From Marinilabilia rubra (GTDB taxonomy: Bacteria > Bacteroidota > Bacteroidia > Bacteroidales > Marinilabiliaceae), in the NCBI RefSeq assembly GCF_003121985.1, contig NZ_QEWP01000006.1, positions 186,001 to 250,000 on the forward strand: DNA of 64,000 bases, in the 5' to 3' direction. Position numbers and translations under genes: made by a program. Of the stretch, positions 35,019-44,849 are shown in pieces (within the stretch, counting starts at the first letter, position 1; each line of letters starts with the position of its first letter). The notes beneath the pieces are model-generated. The model had not been told where the DNA came from. It made no database searches and saw only the letters and a program-made list of their open reading frames with translations.

Positions 35019-36653
35019 TTAAAATGATGGGATTTTACCTGTTCCTTCGAATGATACCACAGCCCGGAAGTCCATATCTTCATAAATCCGGATGTAATCG
35101 TCACCGCCGGTATTAAAATCGGTTTCAATCACAATGTTCATAGCATTTTGATCGAGGAACTGATCAATCTGATCACCGGAAACAGTTATGGTAAAAGTAG
35201 TTTGTTTGGCTTCTGTCACTTTTCCTGTCTCACCATCAGGCACACCTGCAGCAATAACACTGGTTGAAGCCTCCAACAGGTCATCGATTTTGTTGCCGTT
35301 GCCATCAATTACATAAGCACCGGCCGATATATCCACAGGTATCTTACTGAAAAAATCAAAATAAACAGTGAATTCTTGCAGCTCTCTTACATCCTCATCG
35401 TCTTCCCCCACCATGTCATTAAAATCAAAATCTACCGTATCTGTGCGATTATATGCACTGGTCTTGAAGTAGGCGGGCAACACTACATTCATGGTTCCGT
35501 TCAAAACATTATCGGGCCCCATAAAATTAAAGGTTTGAGGATCCTGCGTGGGATTGGACTCTGAGAATACATCAAACTCCATTCGCCGGGGATAAGAATT
35601 AACAATATCAACTATATTGGAAGGCGTTTCTTTATTAATGCGCAGAGAGGTTGTTGTCGGTTCAACGGGATTGGCATAAGTGGCCGCTTCCAAAGTCATA
35701 TCAATAAAGGGATTACCATCCACTGTCAAAGGCTCCGAATAAGGCGTGCCATCCTCCATGTAGAAGTTCATATTTTCCACACGCACATTGAATGGTACTC
35801 CGATACCACTGTTTACTTCCAGATTGAGAAATACATTTCCAAACTCAATGGACTGCTCTTCGAGTAATTCAAGATCATCAAAAACATCAAAGACCAGTTC
35901 TTCGCTTCGAACCGGGGACGTCTGATTACCAAAATAACCGAAAGTCATGCCCGGCTGCATATTGGTCAACTGAAAATCCAACGCCACATCTCCTACAGCT
36001 ACATTTGTGAGATCCATTGCGGTGATTACCGAGAGGTAACTCGAATCGGGGGCCTGTGAAGGCTCCACCTGCATGCCGGACAAATCTTCGTTTATGTCGA
36101 AAACATAAGTGGTTTCAGTAACATCAAAAGTATATGTCAACGGGGTTCCGTTGTCTGTCACCTCGGGAATGGTTACCGATGCTGTTCCGGTAGTTCCGGG
36201 AGGAAATCGCAACTGAGCAACAAGAAGTCCGTTATCCATATTCAAACTGTCGTAACGCACATCGTCACGATTATTGAGTCGAACCTTCTCTGTGAAGGAT
36301 ACATTTGCAGCAGCCTTGAGCTGGGACGAAGGAAAAGGGATGCCTTCGGTTGGGGAAAAAGACCAGGATTCCGAGACATCAGGAATAGATACCAGGGTTT
36401 CCCATTCAATGTCCACGGTTTGATCGTATGAAACATTGACCAGCCCCTGCTCATCAACAAACACATATTCATTATCCAGATCGGCCAGCAAATCGGCAAT
36501 CTCATAGGTTATCTCTCCAGCCGGGGCAGCAATTTCTATTTCGCGGTTGTCATCTGTGTTATCGGTATTCACCACAATATCGTCATCCTGACAGCCGGCA
36601 AACAAAATGACTGCTGCTGGTAACACGGTTTTTAAAACATCTGCAATCTTCAT
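35019..36653 (-). CDS. Large surface or periplasmic lipoprotein, unknown function
   Basis: 544 residues with a lipoprotein signal (VLPAAVILFAGC, Cys ~21) followed by an acidic stretch (QDDDIVVNTDNTDDN), a pattern that in many Bacteroidota directs lipoproteins to the cell surface. The rest is a series of beta-sandwich-like segments without known motifs; it has few lysines and many Asp/Glu/Thr, as in extracellular proteins. It lies between the PorE-like gene (126 bp upstream) and the DUF5723 barrel (42 bp downstream), so the three likely work as one envelope unit. Confidence 0.75.
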   Translation of the reverse strand: MKIADVLKTVLPAAVILFAGCQDDDIVVNTDNTDDNREIEIAAPAGEITYEIADLLADLDNEYVFVDEQGLVNVSYDQTVDIEWETLVSIPDVSESWSFSPTEGIPFPSSQLKAAANVSFTEKVRLNNRDDVRYDSLNMDNGLLVAQLRFPPGTTGTASVTIPEVTDNGTPLTYTFDVTETTYVFDINEDLSGMQVEPSQAPDSSYLSVITAMDLTNVAVGDVALDFQLTNMQPGMTFGYFGNQTSPVRSEELVFDVFDDLELLEEQSIEFGNVFLNLEVNSGIGVPFNVRVENMNFYMEDGTPYSEPLTVDGNPFIDMTLEAATYANPVEPTTTSLRINKETPSNIVDIVNSYPRRMEFDVFSESNPTQDPQTFNFMGPDNVLNGTMNVVLPAYFKTSAYNRTDTVDFDFNDMVGEDDEDVRELQEFTVYFDFFSKIPVDISAGAYVIDGNGNKIDDLLEASTSVIAAGVPDGETGKVTEAKQTTFTITVSGDQIDQFLDQNAMNIVIETDFNTGGDDYIRIYEDMDFRAVVSFEGTGKIPSF

Positions 36654-36724
36654 ATTTCAACAATTTTCAACTTTTCTTTCTTCAAATGGTCTCATTTCCT
36701 AAACCAACTCTTAGTCATTGGTTT

Positions 36725-36781
36725 CTTATAGACGCAAGATGTTGCGTCCCTACTGATCACTATTCTCTATAACTATCCACT
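36725..36781. repeat. Short hairpin repeat, family P5, copy 1
   Basis: GACGCAA-GATG-TTGCGTC (36731-36748) followed by CTATTCTCTATAACTATCCAC. A related unit with hairpin GGCGCAA...TTGCGCC and the same CTATCCACTATT tail lies at 41305-41378. Confidence 0.55.
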
Positions 36782-39257
36782 ATTCAATCACCTTAATTTC
36801 CACGCGCCGGTTTTTGGCACGGCCTTCAGGCGTGGTATTGGGGGCTATGGGTTGATCAAATCCGTACCCCTCATATTCGATGCGATCGGGATCGATGCCC
36901 TGCGACTCGAGGTAACGTTTTACGCTGAGGGCACGCGATTTTGACAATTTCTTATTGAGGGAGGCCGAACCGGTATTGTCGGAATGTCCCGACACCTCAA
37001 TGCGAATCGAAGGATTCTCATTCAGCAGACGCACCAAACGGTTAAGCTCAGGGTATGATTCGGCCATCAGCGTAGCTTTACCCGATGTAAACAGAATGTC
37101 TTCGGCCACGATACGGGCTCCTGTCAGCATGGGCTGCAATGTAATATTCTGAACCTTGAGAGTAGAATCGGGATTAAACTGCACCGAAAGGTTGTTAAAG
37201 AAATATCCGTCAGCATTGACCTCCACCAAAAAAGGCCCGGTTTGATATACAGTAAATGAATAATTCCCGGTGGTGGAATCTGCATAAGCCACCAGAAGGG
37301 CTTCCTCTGCACCCGGCTCATAAACAGCCAGCTCAGCCGGTACCTCATCATTGGTCTTCTCTTCAATCACTTTTCCGCTGAGCGTGTATTCTTTCAGACT
37401 CTTCTCCATTTCAATGTCTTTCACCTCTGAAGAAGCCAGGGTGTTTTTCAACATCAGGTCAAACGTTTGACGATAAAAATGATGAGCGGTTACTTCCATT
37501 TCCATATTGGATTTATCCTCAAAAGTAATGCTGTAAGAACCGGTTTCAGCATCGGAGAAAATTCGATGGGTGATCGAATCCTTGCTCGTCGGTCGGAATA
37601 CAATCTCTGCCTGCACAGGCTTCTGAGTGTCCACATCGGTAATAACTCCTTTGATGGTATATGGATGCTTCAGTTTTTCCAGCACAAAATCCTCAGTCAG
37701 TGCGGCGTCTCTCCGTGTGGGGTTGATGATGGATGCAAGCGTCATTTTAAAACCTTCGGCGCTTATCTGCAACTGGTAACTTCCGGTATCTTCCAAAGCG
37801 ATCAGGTATTCACCCGTCACAGAATCGGTCCAGGCCGCCTTTACAGGTTCATGCTTTACGGTATCCACCACCGAAACTTTGGCAAAAAGTGGAGATTCAG
37901 ATGATTTTTCCGTGATTTCTCCCGCAATGGTAAATGGAATGCGGGTGTCCTTTTTTATTTTATAGAGATCGAGTCCACCAAACCCACCAGCCCGCGAAGA
38001 GGCCACAAAAACGGTGAGCGAATCGGAGGTTGGGAAATAAAAGAGGTCGTCGTAACCACTGTTGTATGGCTGGCCGATATTTACCGGCATCATCCAGTCG
38101 CCATCGCGGTTTTTCTCCGATTTGTAAATGTCGAAACCACCAAATCCCGGATGACCTTCAGAGGCAAAATAAAGGGTGCTGCCATCGGGCGTTACATAAA
38201 CGGCTTCTTCATCCAAATCGGTATTCAGAGCGGTTAAATTCTTTGGTCTGGAGAAACGCGACTTTCCACGCCTTTTGGCAGTCCAGATGTCTTTGCCACC
38301 TTTTCCTTTACGGTGATCGGTAACGAAAAAGACAACGCGGTCTTCAGTCTCAGTAAAAGTGGTTTCCTTATAGATTTTATGATCGATGCGACCGCCCAGA
38401 TTCCTGGGTCTTTTGGCTTTCTTTCCGCCGATATCAGATACACTGATGTGGCCTCCACTCTTTTTTCCTTCGTAAATATAGAGGGATTCCTTATCGGGAG
38501 AAATTCCGGAAACGGCTGTATTAAAGCGGGAATTGAGACGACCAACCTCGACCCCCTCAGATGCTTCCCCATTAACGAAAGCAGCTTCTAAAACGCGTTC
38601 CTCGAAGTTTTCACGGCCGACGGGAATGTCAGGCAATCTATCGGGACGGCGGGTGGTAAAAAAGATGCGCTCATGCTGCGGGTCTTCTACGGGAGCATAC
38701 TCGTCGTAGTAACTGTTTACAGCCGGCCCCATATTAAACACAAAAGCCGGAACAGAATCAGTGGCATTGCGCTCACCAAATTCACATTCGTTAAGTAGCT
38801 GATTGAATTGTGACCGGAATTGTTTTTTCTTCCAGCCAGGAAGGGTATTGTTATAATTTTCGAAGGCCTCACGAGCACGGCTGAATTTCAATTCGGCACG
38901 ATAGGCATACCCCAGCAGCAGATAGTAGTCATCAGCTACCGAGGGTAAGCTCTCTTCTAAATACCTTGAGGCCTGATCTGGCTGTCCGCCTAACAAGGCA
39001 CTTACTCCCAATTTGTAGTTGAGAGGGGCCGATTCGGTGGTAACTTCATACAAATCGTAATAAGCCCGATAGCTGCCTTCATAGTAGCCATCACGGTAAA
39101 ATTTATCTCCTTCGGATAACTTCTCCTCAATAAAGGCTTCTCCAACTTCACCCGAGTTCGATATTAGTTTTTCCTCGTCAATTTTAGGATTCTCCTGCGA
39201 ATACGCCGGAATTACAGAAAGCGCTATCAGCAATAGCGAAACATACAAAATTTTCAT
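36780..39257 (-). CDS. PorE-like OmpA-family protein (TPR, beta-propeller, repeated CRD domains, OmpA)
   Basis: 825 residues from the ATG at 39257 that begins the signal peptide (KILYVSLLLIALSVIPAYSQ). Order of parts: TPR-like helices (~25-150; YKLGVSALLGGQPDQASRYL), a PD40/WD40-type propeller (~170-440; motifs GFGGFDIYKS and GFGGLDLYKI), three carboxypeptidase-regulatory-like domains (~445-690), and an OmpA peptidoglycan-binding domain (~710-825; IEVSGHSDNTGSASLN, KSRALSVKRYLES, RAKNRRVEIKV). PorE of the type 9 secretion system has the same order but one CRD and a lipobox; here there are three CRDs and no lipobox. It likely anchors an outer-membrane complex to peptidoglycan. Confidence 0.88.
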   Translation of the reverse strand: MKILYVSLLLIALSVIPAYSQENPKIDEEKLISNSGEVGEAFIEEKLSEGDKFYRDGYYEGSYRAYYDLYEVTTESAPLNYKLGVSALLGGQPDQASRYLEESLPSVADDYYLLLGYAYRAELKFSRAREAFENYNNTLPGWKKKQFRSQFNQLLNECEFGERNATDSVPAFVFNMGPAVNSYYDEYAPVEDPQHERIFFTTRRPDRLPDIPVGRENFEERVLEAAFVNGEASEGVEVGRLNSRFNTAVSGISPDKESLYIYEGKKSGGHISVSDIGGKKAKRPRNLGGRIDHKIYKETTFTETEDRVVFFVTDHRKGKGGKDIWTAKRRGKSRFSRPKNLTALNTDLDEEAVYVTPDGSTLYFASEGHPGFGGFDIYKSEKNRDGDWMMPVNIGQPYNSGYDDLFYFPTSDSLTVFVASSRAGGFGGLDLYKIKKDTRIPFTIAGEITEKSSESPLFAKVSVVDTVKHEPVKAAWTDSVTGEYLIALEDTGSYQLQISAEGFKMTLASIINPTRRDAALTEDFVLEKLKHPYTIKGVITDVDTQKPVQAEIVFRPTSKDSITHRIFSDAETGSYSITFEDKSNMEMEVTAHHFYRQTFDLMLKNTLASSEVKDIEMEKSLKEYTLSGKVIEEKTNDEVPAELAVYEPGAEEALLVAYADSTTGNYSFTVYQTGPFLVEVNADGYFFNNLSVQFNPDSTLKVQNITLQPMLTGARIVAEDILFTSGKATLMAESYPELNRLVRLLNENPSIRIEVSGHSDNTGSASLNKKLSKSRALSVKRYLESQGIDPDRIEYEGYGFDQPIAPNTTPEGRAKNRRVEIKVIE

Positions 39258-39412
39258 AATAGTTTTCGTTTGAAATATTCCCGGAAAGGGCAAAATCAAT
39301 CAATCTCACAAAAAAACAACATTCCCGGTACACCGAAAAAAATTGTCCACTAACTTTACGTTAATCTTGACAAAAGGTTTATTCGAACTTTCTGATGTTA
39401 AGGTCAATAAAA

Positions 39413-39447
39413 AAACCGGAAAGAACTTGTCTTGCTCTTTCCGGTTT
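39413..39447 (-). terminator. Rho-independent terminator of the CtpA-like gene
   Basis: A 12-bp stem (AAACCGGAAAGA/TCTTTCCGGTTT) with an 11-nt loop is followed on the minus strand by TTTTTTATT. It lies ~26 bp after the stop of the S41 protease and separates it from the PorE-like gene. Confidence 0.85.
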
Positions 39448-39472
39448 AGATAAATTATTGTAATTCTAACAT

Positions 39473-41191
39473 TTACCTCTTGCGACGATCGCCGGCATGA
39501 CTTAGAACTGTTCCTTTTAAAATGCCTTCATATTCCCCAATGTCATTCATTATTTCCAATGCCTGATCCAGCACCTTATCATCCTGAAGGGCATGCTTTA
39601 CAGCTCCTTTCTGATAATAGTATCGGGTGAGCAATTCATTGGCCAACAAATCATCTACTTCATCCCTGAAGTTTTTCAAGTCATAAGAAACGCTCACATT
39701 CAGCTTCTCTTCGAGGTCTTCAAACGTCTCATTGTTGATTTCGTAATAGCCTTCTTCTTTGGCTGCTTCAACCAGCTTCTTAAAGCGCTCCCGACTCTCG
39801 GATGTATATTTAAAATCTTCCAGGGAAGTAATGTATTCACTGAAATCGGTGTAAATAGCATCAGAGATCTCAAACTCTTCCGGAGAAGGGATCGCTTCAT
39901 GCTCAGCGGTGAAGATATTAGCATAATCGAAGATGGCTTGCTGAGCAATCAATGCAAAGGTTATATTACTCATTTTATCGTGCTCAACTAATAAATCGGG
40001 AGAGATCCCTCCACCATCGTAGACTGTACGACCATTCTCCGTTTGGAATTCGCTTATCAGCGAATCGGGCACATAGCCAACACTTCCGTCTTCGTTGCGA
40101 TGCGAATAATCCATTGCCTGAATACATCTGCCGCTGGGAATGTAATATTTGGCAGTAGTAACTTTCAGCTTGGCACTGTAAGGCAGGTTGCGGGTTGTTT
40201 GTACCAGACCTTTACCAAAGGAACGATTGCCTACAATTACCCCTCTGTCATGATCCTGAATAGCACCGGCTACAATCTCAGAAGCAGAAGCTGAGCCACG
40301 ATTAATAAGAACAGCCAATGGAATAACGGTATCCACAGGTGCTTTGGAAGCGCGGTAGACTTTATCCCATTGCTCAATTTTACCTTTGGTGCTCACCACT
40401 TCAGAGCCACGGGGCAAAAAGAGGTTGGCCAGTTTCACGGCTTCGTCCATCAAGCCACCGGGGTTGCCACGTAAGTCAAGAATGATTTTCTCTGCACCCC
40501 GGTTCTTTTTAAGATCCGTCAGTGCTTTTTCCACCTCCCGGGCACAATTGCGGGTGAAATTATTCAGAATGATGATTCCGGTTTCATTGTCAACCATTCC
40601 GTAATAAGGCACCGGATTGATTTGTATATTCTTCCGGGTGATAGTGATTTCAAGAGGCTCCTCAACACCATATCTTTTTACAGTTACATTTACCTCTGTA
40701 TTGGCAGGTCCCTTGAGTTTGTTGCTGACATCTTCAGTCTTTTTACCCTCCATGTCATCTCCGTCAATGGCCAGAATTTTGTCACCGGCTTTCAGTCCTG
40801 CTTTATCTGCGGGAAAGCCCTCATATGGCTGCGATACATACACAAAATCATCGCGTCGGGTAATTAAGGCGCCAATTCCGGCATACTCCCCGGTAGTCAT
40901 GAAATTAAAATCATCCATCTCCGACTCAGGAATATAAGTGGTATACGGATCCAATGATTCCAACATGGCATTAATGCCCTCTTCCACCAATTCATCGGGA
41001 TGAGTCTCTTCCACGTAGTAAGTGTTGAGTTCCCGGAAAAGTGAGTAAAAAATATCAAGGTTCTTTACAATTGAAAAGTTTTTCTCCTCGTTGCCGGCCG
41101 TCACAAAACCCAGCGAAATGATGAGACCGATGGCTACTGCACCTGTCCATCCTATCCATTTTTTTCCTCTGAACTTCTTCATTATTTTCAT
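39473..41191 (-). CDS. Carboxyl-terminal processing protease, CtpA/Prc type (S41)
   Basis: 572 residues. An N-terminal signal/anchor helix (WIGWTGAVAIGLIISLGFVT) is followed by LNTYYVEETHPDELVEEGINAML, a PDZ domain (~80-170; YAGIGALITRRDDFVYVSQPY, GLKAGDKILAIDG) and the catalytic core: DLRGNPGGLMDEAVKLA, RGSASASEIVAGAIQDHDRG with the serine, and SFGKGLVQT with the lysine. The C-terminal ~160 residues are an acidic helical extension. It should cut periplasmic proteins from their C-terminal end. The start at 41191 or the ATG three codons on cannot be resolved. Confidence 0.96.
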   Translation of the reverse strand: MKIMKKFRGKKWIGWTGAVAIGLIISLGFVTAGNEEKNFSIVKNLDIFYSLFRELNTYYVEETHPDELVEEGINAMLESLDPYTTYIPESEMDDFNFMTTGEYAGIGALITRRDDFVYVSQPYEGFPADKAGLKAGDKILAIDGDDMEGKKTEDVSNKLKGPANTEVNVTVKRYGVEEPLEITITRKNIQINPVPYYGMVDNETGIIILNNFTRNCAREVEKALTDLKKNRGAEKIILDLRGNPGGLMDEAVKLANLFLPRGSEVVSTKGKIEQWDKVYRASKAPVDTVIPLAVLINRGSASASEIVAGAIQDHDRGVIVGNRSFGKGLVQTTRNLPYSAKLKVTTAKYYIPSGRCIQAMDYSHRNEDGSVGYVPDSLISEFQTENGRTVYDGGGISPDLLVEHDKMSNITFALIAQQAIFDYANIFTAEHEAIPSPEEFEISDAIYTDFSEYITSLEDFKYTSESRERFKKLVEAAKEEGYYEINNETFEDLEEKLNVSVSYDLKNFRDEVDDLLANELLTRYYYQKGAVKHALQDDKVLDQALEIMNDIGEYEGILKGTVLSHAGDRRKR

Positions 41192-41304
41192 TTATTGTTT
41201 ATGCGTTTCTTTAAAATCCATCCCTGCAATTCAACAGAAATCATGCCAGGGGCTATTTGGGGTTATAAGGCTGCACTGTTTGCACAGGTTGCTGTTCCTG
41301 TAAT

Positions 41305-41378
41305 TTCTGTATAGGCGCAATATATATTTTGCGCCATCTGCTATCCACTATTGCTATTCTCTAATTTCTATCGTCTAT
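41305..41378. repeat. Short hairpin repeat, family P5, copy 2
   Basis: GGCGCAA (41314-41320) pairs with TTGCGCC (41329-41335) across a short AT loop, followed by CTATCCACTATT. It resembles the copy at 36725-36781 and runs up to the stop codon of the YfhO gene. Confidence 0.5.
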
Positions 41379-43879
41379 TCCTTACCAAACAATTTTGTGC
41401 GGTATATCCAGATCAGATACAGGCCAAATATTACAACCAGGATGCCACCGGCATATGCCATGGTGTTGGCGGTACTGACGGATTGTGGTTCGAAGCGAAA
41501 CTCCACTTTGTGTTCTCCGACGGGCACCATAATGGCCCTCAGAGTGTAATTAACCCGCTTGATCTCCACCTGTTCGCCATCGATATAAGCATTCCATCCT
41601 TTGGGGTAATAGATATCGCTGAAAACAGTGAGTTTCTCACCAGGGGCATTGATCTCATATTTTAAATGATCGGGTGCATAACTTGTCAGTGAAATGCTTC
41701 CTCCTTTCTGAGCATTTTGATACGACCCCCACTCTCCTACTCTGTCCTGACGCAGGATGGCCGTCTTCTGCAAATCAACATTCCCTAATCCAGCCAGTTC
41801 TTCCTGAGCCGATGAAACAGTCTTAACATCATTAACAAACCAGGCATCCCCATAGTTGTGTGGATTCATCAGAGGCGATTGTCCGGGATGATAAATGATG
41901 TACTTCGTGTTCAACATATTCAAAACCGGCATATCAGCCAGCATCTCTTCTGCTTCACCGGGACCCCCTCCGTTACGAAAATGCCCCATTAAAGTTTGCC
42001 AGTTTTTTTGCAGATAGAAGTCAATTACATCCTGATAAATCCTCAATTTGGCACCATGGTATCCACCAATAGATTTGTGATAGTAGGATGTTCCTACTTC
42101 GGTAAACGGATTCCGGTAAATGGAAAACACCCGGTAGTAAGCATCCCGGTCCTGCAGAATTTCCTTATCCGCTTTACTCTTCTGAAATTGTTGGTTCATT
42201 TGTCGGGGAGCCACAAAATCATCACCGCTCAGGTAACGCTTGTCTACAGCCCAAAGATCTATGATTACCAGTAATGCCAGACCCGGAAGCAGGTATTTTT
42301 TCGAAAGGCGGTTGGTAGCATACAACCACATAGATCCGCTCCCCAGAAGGATAAAGAAGAATGAACGAATGGCATCTGCCTTCAATAGCCCAATTCGGGC
42401 AGACTTCATATTGCGGATAATCTCATCTATGGCTGCTGCCTGGTTGGGCATACTTTGTTTTTGCCGGGCCAGGGCTGCCACTTCCTGATCACTCATAAAG
42501 TTAAAAAAGAAATCAGGAATCAGATACAGCAACAAAGCTAATCCACCGGTCAAACCAAAGGCTGCAAGATATTTTCCACTCTGCTCACGGATCAGAGCCG
42601 GGTTGTCCAGAACTTTTTTAAGCCCCAGCATGCTCAGCAGCGGGATGGTAAACGTAGCAATAACCAGTGTCATCTCAACCGTTCGAAATTTGTTGTAAAG
42701 CGGAAATACATCGAACATAAAATAGTTGAACCACTCAAGGTTTTTACCCCATGCCAACAGAATCGAAAGAACAGTGGCTGCCACCAGCCACCATTTTTCG
42801 CGACCTTTATAAAAAAATAACGACAGCACAAAGAAGAAACATATCAACGCGCCGACATATACCGGTCCCGAGGTAAAAGGCTTACTTCCCCAATATTGCG
42901 ATTGTCCCCCCACAACCTCGCGGAAACGTGGAGCCACGTCTTTCATAGCACGCGGACTCTGGGAGATGGCCTGAGATGCTCCACCCATCACATTGGGTAC
43001 CAGAAGGGTCAGTGTTTCCGCTTTGCCATAACTCCAGGAAAAGGCATAATCGCGATCCAGTCCGGCATCCGTTTCTCCCTCTTTGGAGGAGGATTCCAAC
43101 TCTGAAGGTCCTCGAATACTAAACTTTCCGTATTCATATGTAGGCAGAAGGTGTGGTAAATTGGGCAGAATAGCCAGAACCGCTGCGGCTACTAATACAG
43201 CCGCTTTCTTCATGAAATCTGAGAGATGTCCGTCAATCCAGGCATAAATAAACCGGCTGATCATCAAAACAAGTACCAATAAAAACAGGTAGTAGGTAAT
43301 TTGAACGTGATTGTAGGCCAGATGAGCGCCAAGAGCAACAGCTGTAAAAAAAGCCCCCACCCATCTGTTGCGGTTCAGGGTATAAAGTATTCCTGCAATA
43401 ACGGGCCCCATGAGGGCTATTGCATAGGCTTTGGTGATATGCCCGGCAATGATAATGATGATATTGTATGAGCCGAAAGCAAAGGCAACAGCTCCCAGAA
43501 TAGCAAGCCAGCGGCCTGTTTTCATACTTCGGAGTAAAACATAGAAACCAAGCAGGTAAAGAAACAAAATGGCTGCAGTGTGATAGGGCAGTCCCACCCT
43601 GAAAAAACGGTTTAGTTTACTGAAAATATTGGCCGAAGAATCCCCTTTGATTTGATAGGCAGGCATACCTCCAAACATGGAATTGGTCCAATGGGCACTT
43701 TCACCGGTGGCCGCTTCATGTTCATTCAACTCCTGAGCCATCCCAATGGCGTGGGTGTTATCCATTTGCGGAAGTTCAAATCCTTTAAGAACGGGGCTGA
43801 AATAGGCAAGACTTAAAGCCGCAAAAAGGGCTGTTATGCCCAGAAAAAAAAGTACGGGTTTTAGCTTCTGAAAACTCAT
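41375..43879 (-). CDS. YfhO-family polytopic membrane protein
   Basis: 834 residues with ~13 membrane helices in the first 500 and last 30 residues. FFLGITALFAALSLAYFSPVLKG at the start, GRWLAILGAVAFAFGSYNII, and the large C-terminal extracellular part with LNTKYIIYHPGQ and FSDIYYPKGWNAYIDGEQVE are the typical YfhO plan. YfhO proteins are GT-C-like and have been tied to glycosylation of lipoteichoic acids or glycolipids in other bacteria. In Bacteroidota the reaction is unknown. The conserved acidic residues in the first loop (QMDNTHAIGMAQELNEHEAATG) fit a GT-C active site. Confidence 0.9.
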   Translation of the reverse strand: MSFQKLKPVLFFLGITALFAALSLAYFSPVLKGFELPQMDNTHAIGMAQELNEHEAATGESAHWTNSMFGGMPAYQIKGDSSANIFSKLNRFFRVGLPYHTAAILFLYLLGFYVLLRSMKTGRWLAILGAVAFAFGSYNIIIIIAGHITKAYAIALMGPVIAGILYTLNRNRWVGAFFTAVALGAHLAYNHVQITYYLFLLVLVLMISRFIYAWIDGHLSDFMKKAAVLVAAAVLAILPNLPHLLPTYEYGKFSIRGPSELESSSKEGETDAGLDRDYAFSWSYGKAETLTLLVPNVMGGASQAISQSPRAMKDVAPRFREVVGGQSQYWGSKPFTSGPVYVGALICFFFVLSLFFYKGREKWWLVAATVLSILLAWGKNLEWFNYFMFDVFPLYNKFRTVEMTLVIATFTIPLLSMLGLKKVLDNPALIREQSGKYLAAFGLTGGLALLLYLIPDFFFNFMSDQEVAALARQKQSMPNQAAAIDEIIRNMKSARIGLLKADAIRSFFFILLGSGSMWLYATNRLSKKYLLPGLALLVIIDLWAVDKRYLSGDDFVAPRQMNQQFQKSKADKEILQDRDAYYRVFSIYRNPFTEVGTSYYHKSIGGYHGAKLRIYQDVIDFYLQKNWQTLMGHFRNGGGPGEAEEMLADMPVLNMLNTKYIIYHPGQSPLMNPHNYGDAWFVNDVKTVSSAQEELAGLGNVDLQKTAILRQDRVGEWGSYQNAQKGGSISLTSYAPDHLKYEINAPGEKLTVFSDIYYPKGWNAYIDGEQVEIKRVNYTLRAIMVPVGEHKVEFRFEPQSVSTANTMAYAGGILVVIFGLYLIWIYRTKLFGKE

Positions 43880-44119
43880 AAATTCAAAATTTGCTTTTTA
43901 GATCTTTCCGGAGACGTTGTTTTTACCGGATTCTGTCAATTACCTGATTGAGATAATCCAGCATCACTTACCTCCATTACGGGAAAATAATTCAACAGTT
44001 AATGATTTTAAGCCTGAAAGATACACAAAGTTTGTGAGGCGGCATTTTTTCATGCTGAAACTTTAAATTTTCGGGTCCGTATATGATGCTTTAAAAACAA
44101 GATAATTTTCACCGGCCCT

Positions 44120-44425
44120 ATGTTTATTATATTAATCCATTTCCGAAAATCAGATTCACAGATTGATTACTACAACGAAGATCACAAGCAATTTCTTAAG
44201 GAAAACATCGCAGAAGGAAACTTTATAACCGCAGGAATGCGGTCTCCAAAAACCGGGGAAGCCATTCTTTCGTGCATTGATGATTTGGAATCCCTTCAAA
44301 TAATTCTATCCGAAGATCCCTTCTATAAACAAAGGATTGGACAGTATGAAATCATTGAATTCACCCCAGATATGACCTGCAACCAGATGCAGGAGTATAT
44401 GGACACCCATGATGAGAATTGTTAG
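44120..44425 (+). CDS. YciI-like protein
   Basis: 101 residues with the ferredoxin-like fold of the YCII family: MFIILIHFRKSDSQIDYYNEDHKQFL (with the conserved His), NFITAGMRSPKTGEAIL, and the SEDPFYKQRIGQYEIIEF stretch with the conserved Asp. Some relatives are dechlorinases or signalling-domain proteins, but most have no known activity. It is the only plus-strand gene between YfhO and the glycosyltransferase, and no partner is evident. Confidence 0.85.
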   Translation: MFIILIHFRKSDSQIDYYNEDHKQFLKENIAEGNFITAGMRSPKTGEAILSCIDDLESLQIILSEDPFYKQRIGQYEIIEFTPDMTCNQMQEYMDTHDENC

Positions 44426-44469
44426 ACAGAGAAGCGTATACATTCTTACCATAAAGGTATTTTTCCAAA

Positions 44470-44757
44470 TCAATAATCGTCACAGTGCCTGATTCGAAAG
44501 CGGGTATACCCATATGCCGTCACATCCTGAATATGAAAACTATCCACTCTTGATTGCGGGGGCCCCTGACGACATACCTCAAGAAATTTATCAAGTCTTT
44601 CTGACTCTGCTTCGGCATCCACCTCAACATTCCCACCCGGGATATTTTTCACATACCCCTTAATCCCAAATCGATGGGCATTTTCCTGAACAAAATAACG
44701 AAATCCAACTCCCTGAACCCTGCCTCCTATGATTACTCTGACACGTTTCATAACCAA
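44470..44757 (-). CDS. Acylphosphatase
   Basis: 95 residues. It hydrolyses the carboxyl-phosphate bond of acyl phosphates. The active-site loop is GRVQGVGFRYFVQ (catalytic Arg) and the conserved Asn is in GYVKNIPGGNVEVDAE. RVDSFHIQDV and RFRIRHCD close the ferredoxin-like fold. The start could be the ATG at 44757 or the one two codons later. It converges on the YciI-like gene with a 44-bp gap. Confidence 0.95.
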   Translation of the reverse strand: MVMKRVRVIIGGRVQGVGFRYFVQENAHRFGIKGYVKNIPGGNVEVDAEAESERLDKFLEVCRQGPPQSRVDSFHIQDVTAYGYTRFRIRHCDDY

Positions 44758-44849
44758 AATAATTCAAAAAATACAGACAATTAAAAAATGACAAATACGT
44801 TTACAAAATACTATTTTAGCAAAGACAAATTAGGGAAGATTCAAGATTT

